Positions 1 to 5,760 of a stretch of DNA of 6,547 nt are shown piece after piece. This DNA is from Verrucomicrobiales bacterium (GTDB taxonomy: Bacteria > Verrucomicrobiota > Verrucomicrobiia > Limisphaerales > Palsa-1400). The stretch's first letter is position 1, and each line of letters starts with the position of its first letter. The position numbers and the translations under genes are program-made. Below the pieces are notes generated by a model. It made no database searches, was not told the origin of the DNA, and saw nothing but the letters and a program-made list of their open reading frames with translations. Location of the stretch: the NCBI GenBank assembly GCA_028293405.1, contig JAQGOW010000208.1:1-6547 (forward strand). The letters are read 5' to 3'.

Positions 1-355
1 GTTTAAATGGCGAACTTCCAGATGGCCGCCGTCCCTTGGTACAGATTCGCTCTGGTGTTACACCCCTTGAAATCTCAGTAACCGAGCCAGTGTCAAAAAG
101 CAAATGCCTCTCAGTAGTAATTTCCTATCAGTTCGAAAAGCAAATTCCTCTCAGCAGTTTTGTGACCTTGAGAACAAAGCGCGCCGAACGTGGAAAAGTT
201 GGGATCGATCTCCGCTGCCACCTCCTAACATCTCACGACGTACGACCCCGTGCGTTCGAGTGGCCGGAATTCTGCATTTTGCCTTCTGAATCCGTGGGAT
301 GAATCGATTAGAGCCTCCTCACGTCGGCTGCTACGGAGTCGACGGACGAAGTGAG
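1..355. other. Left-edge region with no convincing gene
   Basis: No supportable gene lies between the window edge and the stop codon of the M20 peptidase gene. Plus-strand frame 3 is open from the edge to a TGA at 300-302, about 100 codons, so the tail of a gene entering from the left cannot be fully excluded. I do not recognise the translation. The frame also contains a direct repeat with a 40-bp period, which is not a multiple of three; that argues against selection on protein sequence. No hairpin plus T-run that would serve as a terminator for the minus-strand M20 gene is visible at 300-357. Best described as intergenic sequence or the remnant of a repeat. Confidence 0.45.
96..158. repeat. 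Imperfect direct repeat, two 23-bp copies at 40-bp spacing
   Basis: The 23-bp blocks 96-118 and 136-158 match at 21 of 23 positions; both begin AAAAGCAAAT and contain CCTCTCAG. The start-to-start distance is exactly 40 bp. A shorter related piece, TCTCAGTA, also occurs at 73-80, 36 bp before its counterpart at 109-116. This could be a tandem duplication of a 40-bp unit that diverged after its first half, or paired sites for a DNA-binding protein. No function can be assigned. Confidence 0.7.
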
Positions 356-1504
356 TCAGGCTGCGGCGCCGCAAAAATCAGTGATCGTGCCAGTGATAAT
401 GTCGGTGAGTTGACGCACGGACTCGATGTCAGCCCATTCGGTGTCGGCGTGTGCGCCACCACCAGCGACGCCGAGCAGCAGGCACGGAATGCCCGCGTCG
501 AAGATCAAACCGGCGTCGGTCCAAAACGGTTCTCCGCGTCGCGACGCCGGACGGCCCAACACCCGTGCAGCGTTGTCGCTGAGCACTCGAACAATCGGCC
601 AGGCAGGGTTGGCCTCAAACGCGGCGCGTGCCACGAGTCGCTTTAGGCAAAACTGAAAGGCGGGGACAGTGCGACGCAACTGTTCGAGAATCGCGTGGAG
701 TTCCGCCTCGACGGCGTCCGGCGTCTGGCCGGGCAACGTGCGCCGCTCGATGGTCAACTTACAGGATGCGGCGACAGTTGCGGCGTCGTCTCCGCCCTGA
801 ATCATCGACACGCGCACGGATCCGTGGCCTAGAATCGGGTGAGACGGCGCGGCATTGAGTCTGTTCCGCAGTTCGTCGAGGGCGCGGATAACGAATGCGG
901 CGTGTGCAATCGCATCGACGCCTTTCTCTGGCATTGAACCGTGGGCGGCGAGTCCGCTGAGTTCGACTTCGAACCAGGCGAATCCGCGGTGGGCAATGGT
1001 CAGGCAGAGGTCGCTCGGTTCGGCGACAATCGCGGCATCCGCCGTGTAGTTACGCAACACTTCTTCAGTGCCGATACTGCCAAATTCCTCGTCCGCAACC
1101 AAAGTGACAATGACATCGCCTGCGAGCCGGTGAGCGGATGCGCGCGCCGCCGCGACCATGATGGCGGCCACACCGCTCTTCATGTCGAAGGCTCCGCGAC
1201 CTGAAATCCGGCCGTCGCGCGACTCTCCGCCAAACGGGTTGCCGGCGTATCCAGCGACACTTACGGTGTCGAGGTGACCGTTGAGCATGAGTGTTCGGCC
1301 GCCGCCGGTACCGCGAATGATGCCGACGATGGATGGGCGTCCCGGACGCGCTTCGAGACGATGCACGTCGAACCCGTGGGCGACCAACCAATCAGCGCAC
1401 CACGCCGCAATCGCTCGTTCGCCTGCGGCTCCAGGCACCAAATCGGGATTGACCGAATCAATGGCGATGAGTTGCTGCAGGACCGGGATGGGATCGAGGT
1501 TCAT
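356..1504 (-). CDS. M20-family zinc amidohydrolase (ArgE/DapE/CPG2-like)
   Basis: Probable cytoplasmic metallo-hydrolase that cleaves an N-acyl or peptide-like amide bond with two zinc ions; the exact substrate is not evident. Residues are numbered from the upstream TTG at 1532-1534 (392 aa). They show the complete M20 signature: GHLDT with H87 and D89, GRGAFDMKSG with bridging D117, catalytic/metal pair E149-E150 in ADEEFG, metal ligand E172 in AEPSD, the lid-domain histidine H198 in GLAAHGS, and C-terminal H362 in GGAHADTEW. The order and length suit a full M20 enzyme with an inserted dimerisation domain at about 180-290. I prefer the ATG at 1502-1504 (382 aa), because the protein then begins MNLDPIPVLQQL, as family members usually do. 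Neither start has a clear ribosome binding site. It is last in the minus-strand series, 111 bp after the DUF1232-like gene. ArgE, DapE and carboxypeptidase G2-like assignments all remain possible. Confidence 0.93.
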   Translation of the reverse strand: MNLDPIPVLQQLIAIDSVNPDLVPGAAGERAIAAWCADWLVAHGFDVHRLEARPGRPSIVGIIRGTGGGRTLMLNGHLDTVSVAGYAGNPFGGESRDGRISGRGAFDMKSGVAAIMVAAARASAHRLAGDVIVTLVADEEFGSIGTEEVLRNYTADAAIVAEPSDLCLTIAHRGFAWFEVELSGLAAHGSMPEKGVDAIAHAAFVIRALDELRNRLNAAPSHPILGHGSVRVSMIQGGDDAATVAASCKLTIERRTLPGQTPDAVEAELHAILEQLRRTVPAFQFCLKRLVARAAFEANPAWPIVRVLSDNAARVLGRPASRRGEPFWTDAGLIFDAGIPCLLLGVAGGGAHADTEWADIESVRQLTDIITGTITDFCGAAA

Positions 1505-1615
1505 CACTTGGTGTTTGAACACGTGTTTGCCCAAGCGCGTTTGATAAGTCGGCGATGAGGTCGGCTGGGGGCCGCGATACCAAGAAGTGTTTTTGAGGAG
1601 ATTGCCGTGAGGCCA

Positions 1616-2020
1616 TCAGGGCTTTAGCGAAACGCGATCGAAGTTTAGGCTGTGGCGGGCGGCGTAGGCGGCGAGCACTTTTTCGTTTTCGATCAACACG
1701 GCGCGAACCACGGCAGAGTCGTCAGCGTGGCCGTATTCGGGAACGGAATCGGGAATCAAATCCATTTCACGATGAGCGTAAATCAAGGCGAAGGCCGCGG
1801 CGGCGACTGTCGTGTATGGGATTTCTTCATCGATGCCTTCGGCGACGTCTTCAACCAAATCAGCCAGGAATTCGAGCTGGTCCGACAGGTGCGGGTAGTT
1901 GTGATCGTTGATGTCGGCGAACTTGAGTTTCAGGAACGGCAGTTTCTTGTGAATGCCTTTCAAAACTTTTGGCGTAATCGTTGCCGCGTTGCGGTGGACA
2001 AATTTCGCTATCTCAGCCAT
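1616..2020 (-). CDS. DUF1232/YkvA-like small protein
   Basis: Small protein of 134 aa from the ATG at 2018-2020, or 146 aa from an in-frame TTG at 2054-2056. The central and C-terminal part carries the pattern typical of the DUF1232 (YkvA) family: an alanine-rich helix (TVAAAAFALIYAHREMD) running into LIPDSVPEYGHADDSAVV, which corresponds to the family's 'D-x-IPD-x-IP-x-x-G-x-x-DD' core. The N-terminal 60 residues are helical and charged, with no signal peptide. In some family members the alanine-rich helix is membrane-associated; here it is weakly hydrophobic and interrupted by charges, so the protein may be soluble. No biochemical function is established for the family. It lies 106 bp downstream of the helicase gene on the same strand. 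There is no Shine-Dalgarno sequence before either start. A weak promoter-like TATAAC lies just upstream (revcomp of 2061-2066), so independent transcription is possible but unproven. Confidence 0.8.
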   Translation of the reverse strand: MAEIAKFVHRNAATITPKVLKGIHKKLPFLKLKFADINDHNYPHLSDQLEFLADLVEDVAEGIDEEIPYTTVAAAAFALIYAHREMDLIPDSVPEYGHADDSAVVRAVLIENEKVLAAYAARHSLNFDRVSLKP

Positions 2021-2126
2021 GAGAGCAGGATGTGCTAGAAGGGTATGGCATGACAAGGGGTTATATGCGGATTGAATATTAGTCAGTAATCCCCTGCCCG
2101 CTGTCAGACTCCACTGGTTTAGAAAC

Positions 2127-4187
2127 TCAGACGATTTCGACCGGACATTTCGGAATCGAATCCAAAAACGCCTGCCCGTATTTTTTCGTTAACACGCGAT
2201 TGTCGAGAATGACGACGATGCCTTTATCTGTCTTGGTGCGGATGAGGCGCCCGACGCCTTGGCGAAATTTCAGGATCGCTTCGGGTAGTGAAAATTCCAT
2301 GAAAGAATTTCCGCCGCGGGCTTCGATTGCTTCGATACGCGCTTCAATGAGCGGGTGGTCTGGAACCGCGAACGGCAGGCGCGTGATGATGACATTCGAC
2401 AACGCTTCTCCTGGAACGTCGACCCCTTGCCAAAAGCTGTCCGTGCCAAAAAGTACTGAATCCACATCGCGTTTAAATTTTTCGAGCATCAAAGAACGCG
2501 GCACGCCCTTGCCTTGGACAAAACATTCCAATCCAAGGTTGCGAAAAAAACGTTCCATCTGGTCAGAGACCTTCAGCATCAATTTGAAATTCGTGAACAG
2601 GACGAAAGCTTTGCCGTGGGTCTTCTCGACAAAGTGCTCGATCCAGTGAATCAGTTGCGCGTCGTAAGCAGGTTCGCGCGGGTCGGGCATTTTGCCGGCG
2701 ACATAAACGGTCATCTGCGTCTCGTAATCGAACGGCGAACCCACTTGCAGCAAGGTGGCGCTCTCGCCGCCAACCTGTTTTGCGAAATAATCGAGACCGG
2801 CTGACGCGCTCCCTTCCTTTTGCGAGACGGCCATGGTCGCACTGGTCATGATGACTGATGTGTCTGCGCCGAAAAGTCGTTGACGCAAAAATGCGGAGAC
2901 GTTCACCGGCGCGGCATTGAGTGCGATGGTCTTTTGCGTTTTGCCGGAGCGTTCAACCCAGTAGACGTGATCCCGCGTGTCGTGGCGCAAGAAATGGGAA
3001 ATGCCTTCGCGCAACTCAGCAAGACGACGATTGCACTCCTGCAATTCCTGGCCGGTTTCTTTGTCTTCGCTGGTCTTGATTAATTCGTTGATGCTCTCGC
3101 GCAGTCGCTGGAGCGGAAGTGTGATGTTGTCTTCGACGAGGTCAGGACGGCGGATTCGCAATTCGGACCAACGCGGTGGTCGCGATCCTTGTTTTGCGGT
3201 GTAGCTCGAGAGTTCCTCACAGGTCGCTTCCACGGTTGCGAAAAACTTCTCACTCTCATCCAGCACCTCACCGGCGAGTTGAATTGGCCCACGATTGATC
3301 GTGCGCAGTATTCCTTTTTGCGTTTGCGGGTTCCAAAGTCGATTGATCGTGTAGCGCAACTGCGTATCGGAAACGCCAATGCCGATGTGCTTGGAGGCGA
3401 CTCGTTCGACGGTGTGCGCTTCGTCGAAAATAACGAAGTCGTTTTTGAAAAGTATTCCGCCTTCGGCTTCTTCATCGATCCCGCCGAGGTGCATGAAGAA
3501 CAACGTGTGGTTTAGCACGATGACGTCGGCACCGAGAATCTGGCTGCGCACGCGTTGGAAGAAACAGACGCGGTTTTCCTTCGCGAGATCGGATTCATGA
3601 CCGCATCGTTTTGGCGTGCAAAGGCCGCGCTCTGAGCAGACGTAAGACCATACCCTAGGATCCGGCTCGATTTCAAAATCCGACAGGCTTCCGTCGGTCG
3701 TTTTCTTGGACCACTCGTAAATGCGTTCGAGTTCGCGTTGTTCGGGCGTGGTGAAGAGGGAACTGGCCTGCTGCATCGCGCGCTGCAGACGACGCGTGCA
3801 TAAATAATTATGGCGGCCCTTCACCATGATGAACTTGAACTCGACGGGCAAAATCTTCGCCAACATCGGCAGGTCTTTTTCGATGAGCTGCTCCTGCAGA
3901 TTGATGGTGTGCGTTGAGATGACGGCTTTTTTGCCATTCGCGATCGCGAACAGAATTGAGGGAATGAGGTAAGCGAGGCTTTTACCGACGCCAGTTCCGG
4001 CTTCAACGATCAGGTGTTCGTTACGTTCGAGCGCAGTCGCCATCGCGACAGCCATTTGTTGTTGTTGCGGGCGGTATTCGAAATTGCGCGACTTCGATAA
4101 GACACCTTCAGCCGAAAACATTATTTCGGCATCGGCGACAAGCGTGCTGCCGCTGCCGGCGGGTTCTGGATCAACAAAGCCAATCAT
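2127..4187 (-). CDS. dinG: DinG/XPD-like ATP-dependent DNA helicase with Fe-S cysteines
   Basis: Superfamily 2 helicase of the DinG/YoaA/XPD group, 686 aa, expected to unwind DNA 5'-to-3' in repair or in resolving R-loops and G-quadruplexes. Motifs in order: a Q-like region YRPQQQQMA (38-46); Walker A AGTGVGKS (63-70); motif Ia around STHTINLQEQ (91-100); an iron-sulphur insertion with C130 (NYLC), C184, C190, C195 and C208; motif II DEAH (255-258); motif III TSAT (448-451); a motif IV region with VLFTNF (539-544); motif V GTDSFWQGVDVPG (581-593); and motif VI QGVGRLIR (643-650) with the arginine finger. Residues 355-420 contain the helical Arch-type insertion. The 686-aa length is usual for the group and all catalytic motifs are intact. 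Start ATG 4185-4187 lies 15 bp after the stop of the acyltransferase gene, indicating cotranscription. There is no clear Shine-Dalgarno. The gene symbol denotes the family; YoaA-type orthology is equally possible. Confidence 0.95.
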   Translation of the reverse strand: MIGFVDPEPAGSGSTLVADAEIMFSAEGVLSKSRNFEYRPQQQQMAVAMATALERNEHLIVEAGTGVGKSLAYLIPSILFAIANGKKAVISTHTINLQEQLIEKDLPMLAKILPVEFKFIMVKGRHNYLCTRRLQRAMQQASSLFTTPEQRELERIYEWSKKTTDGSLSDFEIEPDPRVWSYVCSERGLCTPKRCGHESDLAKENRVCFFQRVRSQILGADVIVLNHTLFFMHLGGIDEEAEGGILFKNDFVIFDEAHTVERVASKHIGIGVSDTQLRYTINRLWNPQTQKGILRTINRGPIQLAGEVLDESEKFFATVEATCEELSSYTAKQGSRPPRWSELRIRRPDLVEDNITLPLQRLRESINELIKTSEDKETGQELQECNRRLAELREGISHFLRHDTRDHVYWVERSGKTQKTIALNAAPVNVSAFLRQRLFGADTSVIMTSATMAVSQKEGSASAGLDYFAKQVGGESATLLQVGSPFDYETQMTVYVAGKMPDPREPAYDAQLIHWIEHFVEKTHGKAFVLFTNFKLMLKVSDQMERFFRNLGLECFVQGKGVPRSLMLEKFKRDVDSVLFGTDSFWQGVDVPGEALSNVIITRLPFAVPDHPLIEARIEAIEARGGNSFMEFSLPEAILKFRQGVGRLIRTKTDKGIVVILDNRVLTKKYGQAFLDSIPKCPVEIV

Positions 4188-4202
4188 CTTGAGCGGTCGA
4201 TT

Positions 4203-4889
4203 CTAAGAAGTGCGAAGGCGACGCTCAACGATTTCCAGCGTGGATTTATTTTTGACGATCATGTCGTCAGGAAGAATTCCGCGCCAGAGGACGTTTGCAT
4301 ATATAACAGAGCGCCGGCCAATGATACTGCCGGGGCTTAAAACGGCGTTGCAACCCACTTCGGCTTCGTCGCCGAGCAACGCGCCGAATTTGCGAAGCCC
4401 GGTATCGAATGGCTTACCGTCGACATCGATCACGATATTGTCGTGGAACAATTTAAAATTGGAGATTTTTACACCCGCGCCGAGATGCGCTTTGTAGCCG
4501 AGAATCGAGTCACCGACGTAATTGAAATGCGGCACTTGCACGCCATTGAACAGAACGCTGTTCTTTAGTTCACACGAATTCCCAACGTTACAGTCGTTAC
4601 CGATGATAACGTTTTCACGGATGTAGGCGTTGTGCCGGATCTGGCAGTTCTCACCAATGATCGTGGGCCCTTTTATCATTGCCCCATCTTCGACAACCGT
4701 TCCTTTGCCGATGTAAACGTTCTCGCCAATGAAAGCACGTCCCTCGCAACGGTTGTGCAACGCGGGTTGTATGTGGGAAGCGATGTACGCCGAGATTTTC
4801 GGCAAAACCTCCCAGGCGAACTCGCAACCTTCAAAGAGGTCGCGATGCACGGTTTGGGTCAGGTCGAATAAATCGCCCGGTTTGAACAT
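4203..4889 (-). CDS. Left-handed beta-helix acyltransferase, GlmU C-terminal-like, no nucleotidyltransferase domain
   Basis: Hexapeptide-repeat protein of 228 aa from the ATG at 4887-4889; an in-frame GTG lies two codons upstream (4893-4895). Numbered from the GTG, residues 54-115 form repeated coils (FIGENVYIGKGTVVEDG, TIIGENCQIRHN, VIIGNDCNVGN). They are followed by ELKNS (K111), VPHFNYVGDS (H123, Y126), HLGAGVKISNF (N146), a loop containing DVDGKPFDTGLRKFGA, then further coils (LLGDEAEVGCNAVLSPGSIIG). The spacings K111-H123-Y126-N146 equal those of the acetyltransferase-site residues K351, H363, Y366 and N386 of E. coli GlmU as I recall them, suggesting transfer of an acetyl group to an amino-sugar phosphate. 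The loop resembles archaeal-type bifunctional sugar-1-phosphate enzymes. Those enzymes carry an N-terminal nucleotidyltransferase domain; here only about 50 unrelated residues precede the helix. It is the first gene of a probable two-gene unit with the helicase. The actual substrate is unknown. Confidence 0.85.
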   Translation of the reverse strand: MFKPGDLFDLTQTVHRDLFEGCEFAWEVLPKISAYIASHIQPALHNRCEGRAFIGENVYIGKGTVVEDGAMIKGPTIIGENCQIRHNAYIRENVIIGNDCNVGNSCELKNSVLFNGVQVPHFNYVGDSILGYKAHLGAGVKISNFKLFHDNIVIDVDGKPFDTGLRKFGALLGDEAEVGCNAVLSPGSIIGRRSVIYANVLWRGILPDDMIVKNKSTLEIVERRLRTS

Positions 4890-4988
4890 GCGCACAGGTT
4901 AACAGAGGCGCACGTCTCAGCAAGCGGCTTAGCGCTATGGCTGTGCTGCGGTGGCAGTGAAAGTGGTGTGCGGTGTGAAGGGCAAAAC

Positions 4989-5032
4989 TTTACCGTTTCT
5001 TTACCATTTGTTTACCGGAATTTCACCGGTAA
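4989..5032. repeat. Phased repeat cluster A: TTTACC core x4, 11-nt period
   Basis: Four tandem 11-nt units start at 4989, 5000, 5011 and 5022: TTTACCGTTTC, TTTACCATTTG, TTTACCGGAAT and TTCACCGGTAA. The hexamer core is identical in three units and differs by one base in the fourth, while the 5-nt linkers vary. On the minus strand, the sense of both neighbouring genes, the core reads GGTAAA/GGTGAA. The last two units also form an inverted repeat, TTACCGG (5012-5018) and CCGGTAA (5026-5032), with a 7-nt loop. The 6+5 geometry is that of tandem response-regulator sites such as Bacillus PhoP boxes, and the cluster lies about 100-140 bp upstream of the acyltransferase start. It equally belongs to the series of arrays around the HTH gene. 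Confidence 0.85.
5012..5032. repeat. Inverted repeat TTACCGG-N7-CCGGTAA
   Basis: Perfect 7-bp arms at 5012-5018 and 5026-5032 enclose a 7-nt loop. A stem could form in transcripts of either strand. No T-run follows on either strand, so it does not look like an intrinsic terminator. It is built from the third and fourth units of repeat cluster A. Confidence 0.7.
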
Positions 5033-5070
5033 GGAATTTCGCGCAACGGACGCAAGACGATGTGGGCACG

Positions 5071-5100
5071 TGACCAAAGATGACTGAACGTGACCGAAAA
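5071..5100. repeat. Phased repeat cluster B: TGAC core x3, 10-nt period
   Basis: Three consecutive 10-nt units at 5071, 5081 and 5091 read TGACCAAAGA, TGACTGAACG and TGACCGAAAA. Positions 1-4 are invariant. The flanking blocks 5061-5070 and 5101-5110 each match a neighbouring unit at 6 of 10 positions and may be decayed copies. ACGTGACC occurs at 5068-5075 and 5088-5095, 20 nt apart. On the minus strand the core reads GGTCA/AGTCA. Confidence 0.75.
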
Positions 5101-5129
5101 TTGCCGCACAGCATTTTGTAACGGCCTCG

Positions 5130-5173
5130 ATTGCCGAAATCATGCAAAAACCATGCAGAAATGATGCAATTTT
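5130..5173. repeat. Phased repeat cluster C: TGC core x4, 11-nt period, abutting the HTH stop codon
   Basis: Four 11-nt units start at 5130, 5141, 5152 and 5163: ATTGCCGAAAT, CATGCAAAAAC, CATGCAGAAAT and GATGCAATTTT. TGC is at the same position in each, and units one and three match at 8 of 11 bases. The last unit runs into the TAA stop codon of the HTH gene (5172-5174), so on the minus strand the cluster begins exactly where the gene ends. The minus-strand core TGCATG/GCATG is shared with cluster F on the other side of the gene. Confidence 0.85.
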
Positions 5174-5543
5174 AGTTTTGTGCATGGGGTTTATCTTCTG
5201 AGTCGGTGTGAATGACGATTTTTCGGATTTCAGCCCGGGTGGCCGCAGCCAGTCGGAATAAATCTTTGGTTTCCACAAATTCGAGTTTGGCGCCATCGAT
5301 CGCTTGCTCGATGCGCTTGAGTTGAACGGTGAGTGAACTGAGTTCCTGCTCGTGTGTCGCCAAGAACTTCTCTTGCAGTGCTTCCAATTCGATGGCGCGG
5401 AGTGTTCGCAGTTCCTGACGGTGCTGCTGGTTCCAGTCGGCAAGCGTGCGGACGCTGACATCGATTTGTTTTGAGATACGGGCGAGACTCCAGCCTTTGG
5501 CCCGGAATTCGAGGAACTTCGATTTAGTATCTGTAGAATGCAT
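5172..5543 (-). CDS. Small helix-turn-helix / coiled-coil protein (terminase gpP-N-terminus-like)
   Basis: Protein of 123 aa starting at ATG 5541-5543. Residues 7-45 form a tri-helical HTH: KFLEFRAKGWSLARISKQID followed by the recognition-helix region SVRTLADWNQQHRQEL. 'AKGWSLARIS...VSVRTLADW' closely resembles the HTH of phage terminase ATPase-subunit (gpP-like) and IS-type transposase N-termini. Residues 45-110 are rich in E, K, Q, R and L with heptad-like spacing (LRAIELEALQEKFLATHEQELSSL onward), predicting a long coiled coil and oligomerisation. No ATPase, nuclease or transposase catalytic domain follows, so this is a complete small protein or a free-standing DNA-binding subunit. The C-terminus (HTDSEDKPHAQN) is polar. 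No phage or IS gene is adjacent. It is surrounded on both sides by clusters of short direct repeats with about one-helical-turn spacing, one starting at its stop codon; I infer a functional link. No Shine-Dalgarno precedes the ATG. Confidence 0.8.
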   Translation of the reverse strand: MHSTDTKSKFLEFRAKGWSLARISKQIDVSVRTLADWNQQHRQELRTLRAIELEALQEKFLATHEQELSSLTVQLKRIEQAIDGAKLEFVETKDLFRLAAATRAEIRKIVIHTDSEDKPHAQN

Positions 5544-5628
5544 TGGCTAAAACAAGTTGATGGTTGAGGGTCGAATGCGATGAATCTGTCATGTGTGCAT
5601 AGCGTGAGAGATTTGGCGCCGGACGTCT

Positions 5629-5690
5629 AGCGAAGCAAAGCGACAGAAAGCGAAACCACGCGAACTTCGCGCGATTTTTCCGAATTCTGA
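5629..5690. repeat. Phased repeat cluster D: (A/C)GCGA core, mostly 10-nt period
   Basis: CGA recurs at 5631, 5641, 5651 and 5661 with exact 10-nt spacing (CGAAGCAAAG, CGACAGAAAG, CGAAACCACG, CGAACTTCGC), then at 5672 and 5681 with 11- and 9-nt steps. The first three copies are preceded by AG, giving AGCGA three times. On the minus strand the series reads as TTCG/GTCG-ending decamers upstream of the HTH gene start. The core is short, so this cluster is individually weaker than A, C or F. Confidence 0.65.
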
Positions 5691-5707
5691 AATCCGAATT
5701 CTGAAAT
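5681..5707. repeat. Tandem duplication E: 13-bp CGAATTCTGAAAT x2, 14-nt period
   Basis: CGAATTCTGAAAT is repeated perfectly at 5681-5693 and 5695-5707 with one C between. Each copy contains an EcoRI-type GAATTC. It follows directly on cluster D, sharing the CGA start. Short GAATTC/GGATTTC-type tandem repeats occur in intergenic regions of many bacteria, so this one may be unrelated to the phased clusters. Confidence 0.85.
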
Positions 5708-5760
5708 TCTTTTGCACGTGTGGAGTTCTATCACGACATTTTGAAAGAATTCCCGAAGCC

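Larger units (their letters stand above)
4896..5171. other. Repeat-rich non-coding region downstream of the HTH gene
   Basis: This interval lies between the HTH gene and the acyltransferase gene, both on the minus strand. It contains three clusters of short helically spaced direct repeats (annotated separately). Between them are smaller echoes: ATTGCCG at 5100-5106 and 5130-5136, 30 nt apart, and GCAA at 5043 and 5052. A minus-strand reading frame runs through it as an alternative frame continuing from the HTH gene, but the 10- and 11-nt periods are not multiples of three, so I treat it as non-coding. The promoter of the acyltransferase-helicase unit should lie here, yet no convincing -35/-10 pair is visible. 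Confidence 0.7.

Noticed and set aside
36..302. Plus-strand reading frame of 88 codons at the left edge, open to the window start
   Set aside because: The translation is not recognisable, and a direct repeat at 40-bp spacing lies inside it out of frame. It is retained only as a possibility in the description of the region.
299..1558. Several plus-strand and alternative minus-strand frames across the M20 gene
   Set aside because: They are shadows of the M20 gene, which has complete catalytic motifs in its own frame.
1548..1574. GTCGGC duplication and short CGGC/GCCG stem between the DUF1232-like and M20 genes
   Set aside because: A 6-bp duplication and a 4-bp stem without a T-run are too small to support a terminator or regulatory call.
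5012..5032. Intrinsic terminator for the HTH gene
   Set aside because: The stem is present but no T-run follows on the minus strand, and the arms are explained by two adjacent repeat units.
5012..5461. Minus-strand reading frame of 149 codons overlapping the HTH gene
   Set aside because: It is an alternative frame of the HTH gene extending through the 10- and 11-nt clusters. The repeat period is not a multiple of three and the translation shows no domain.
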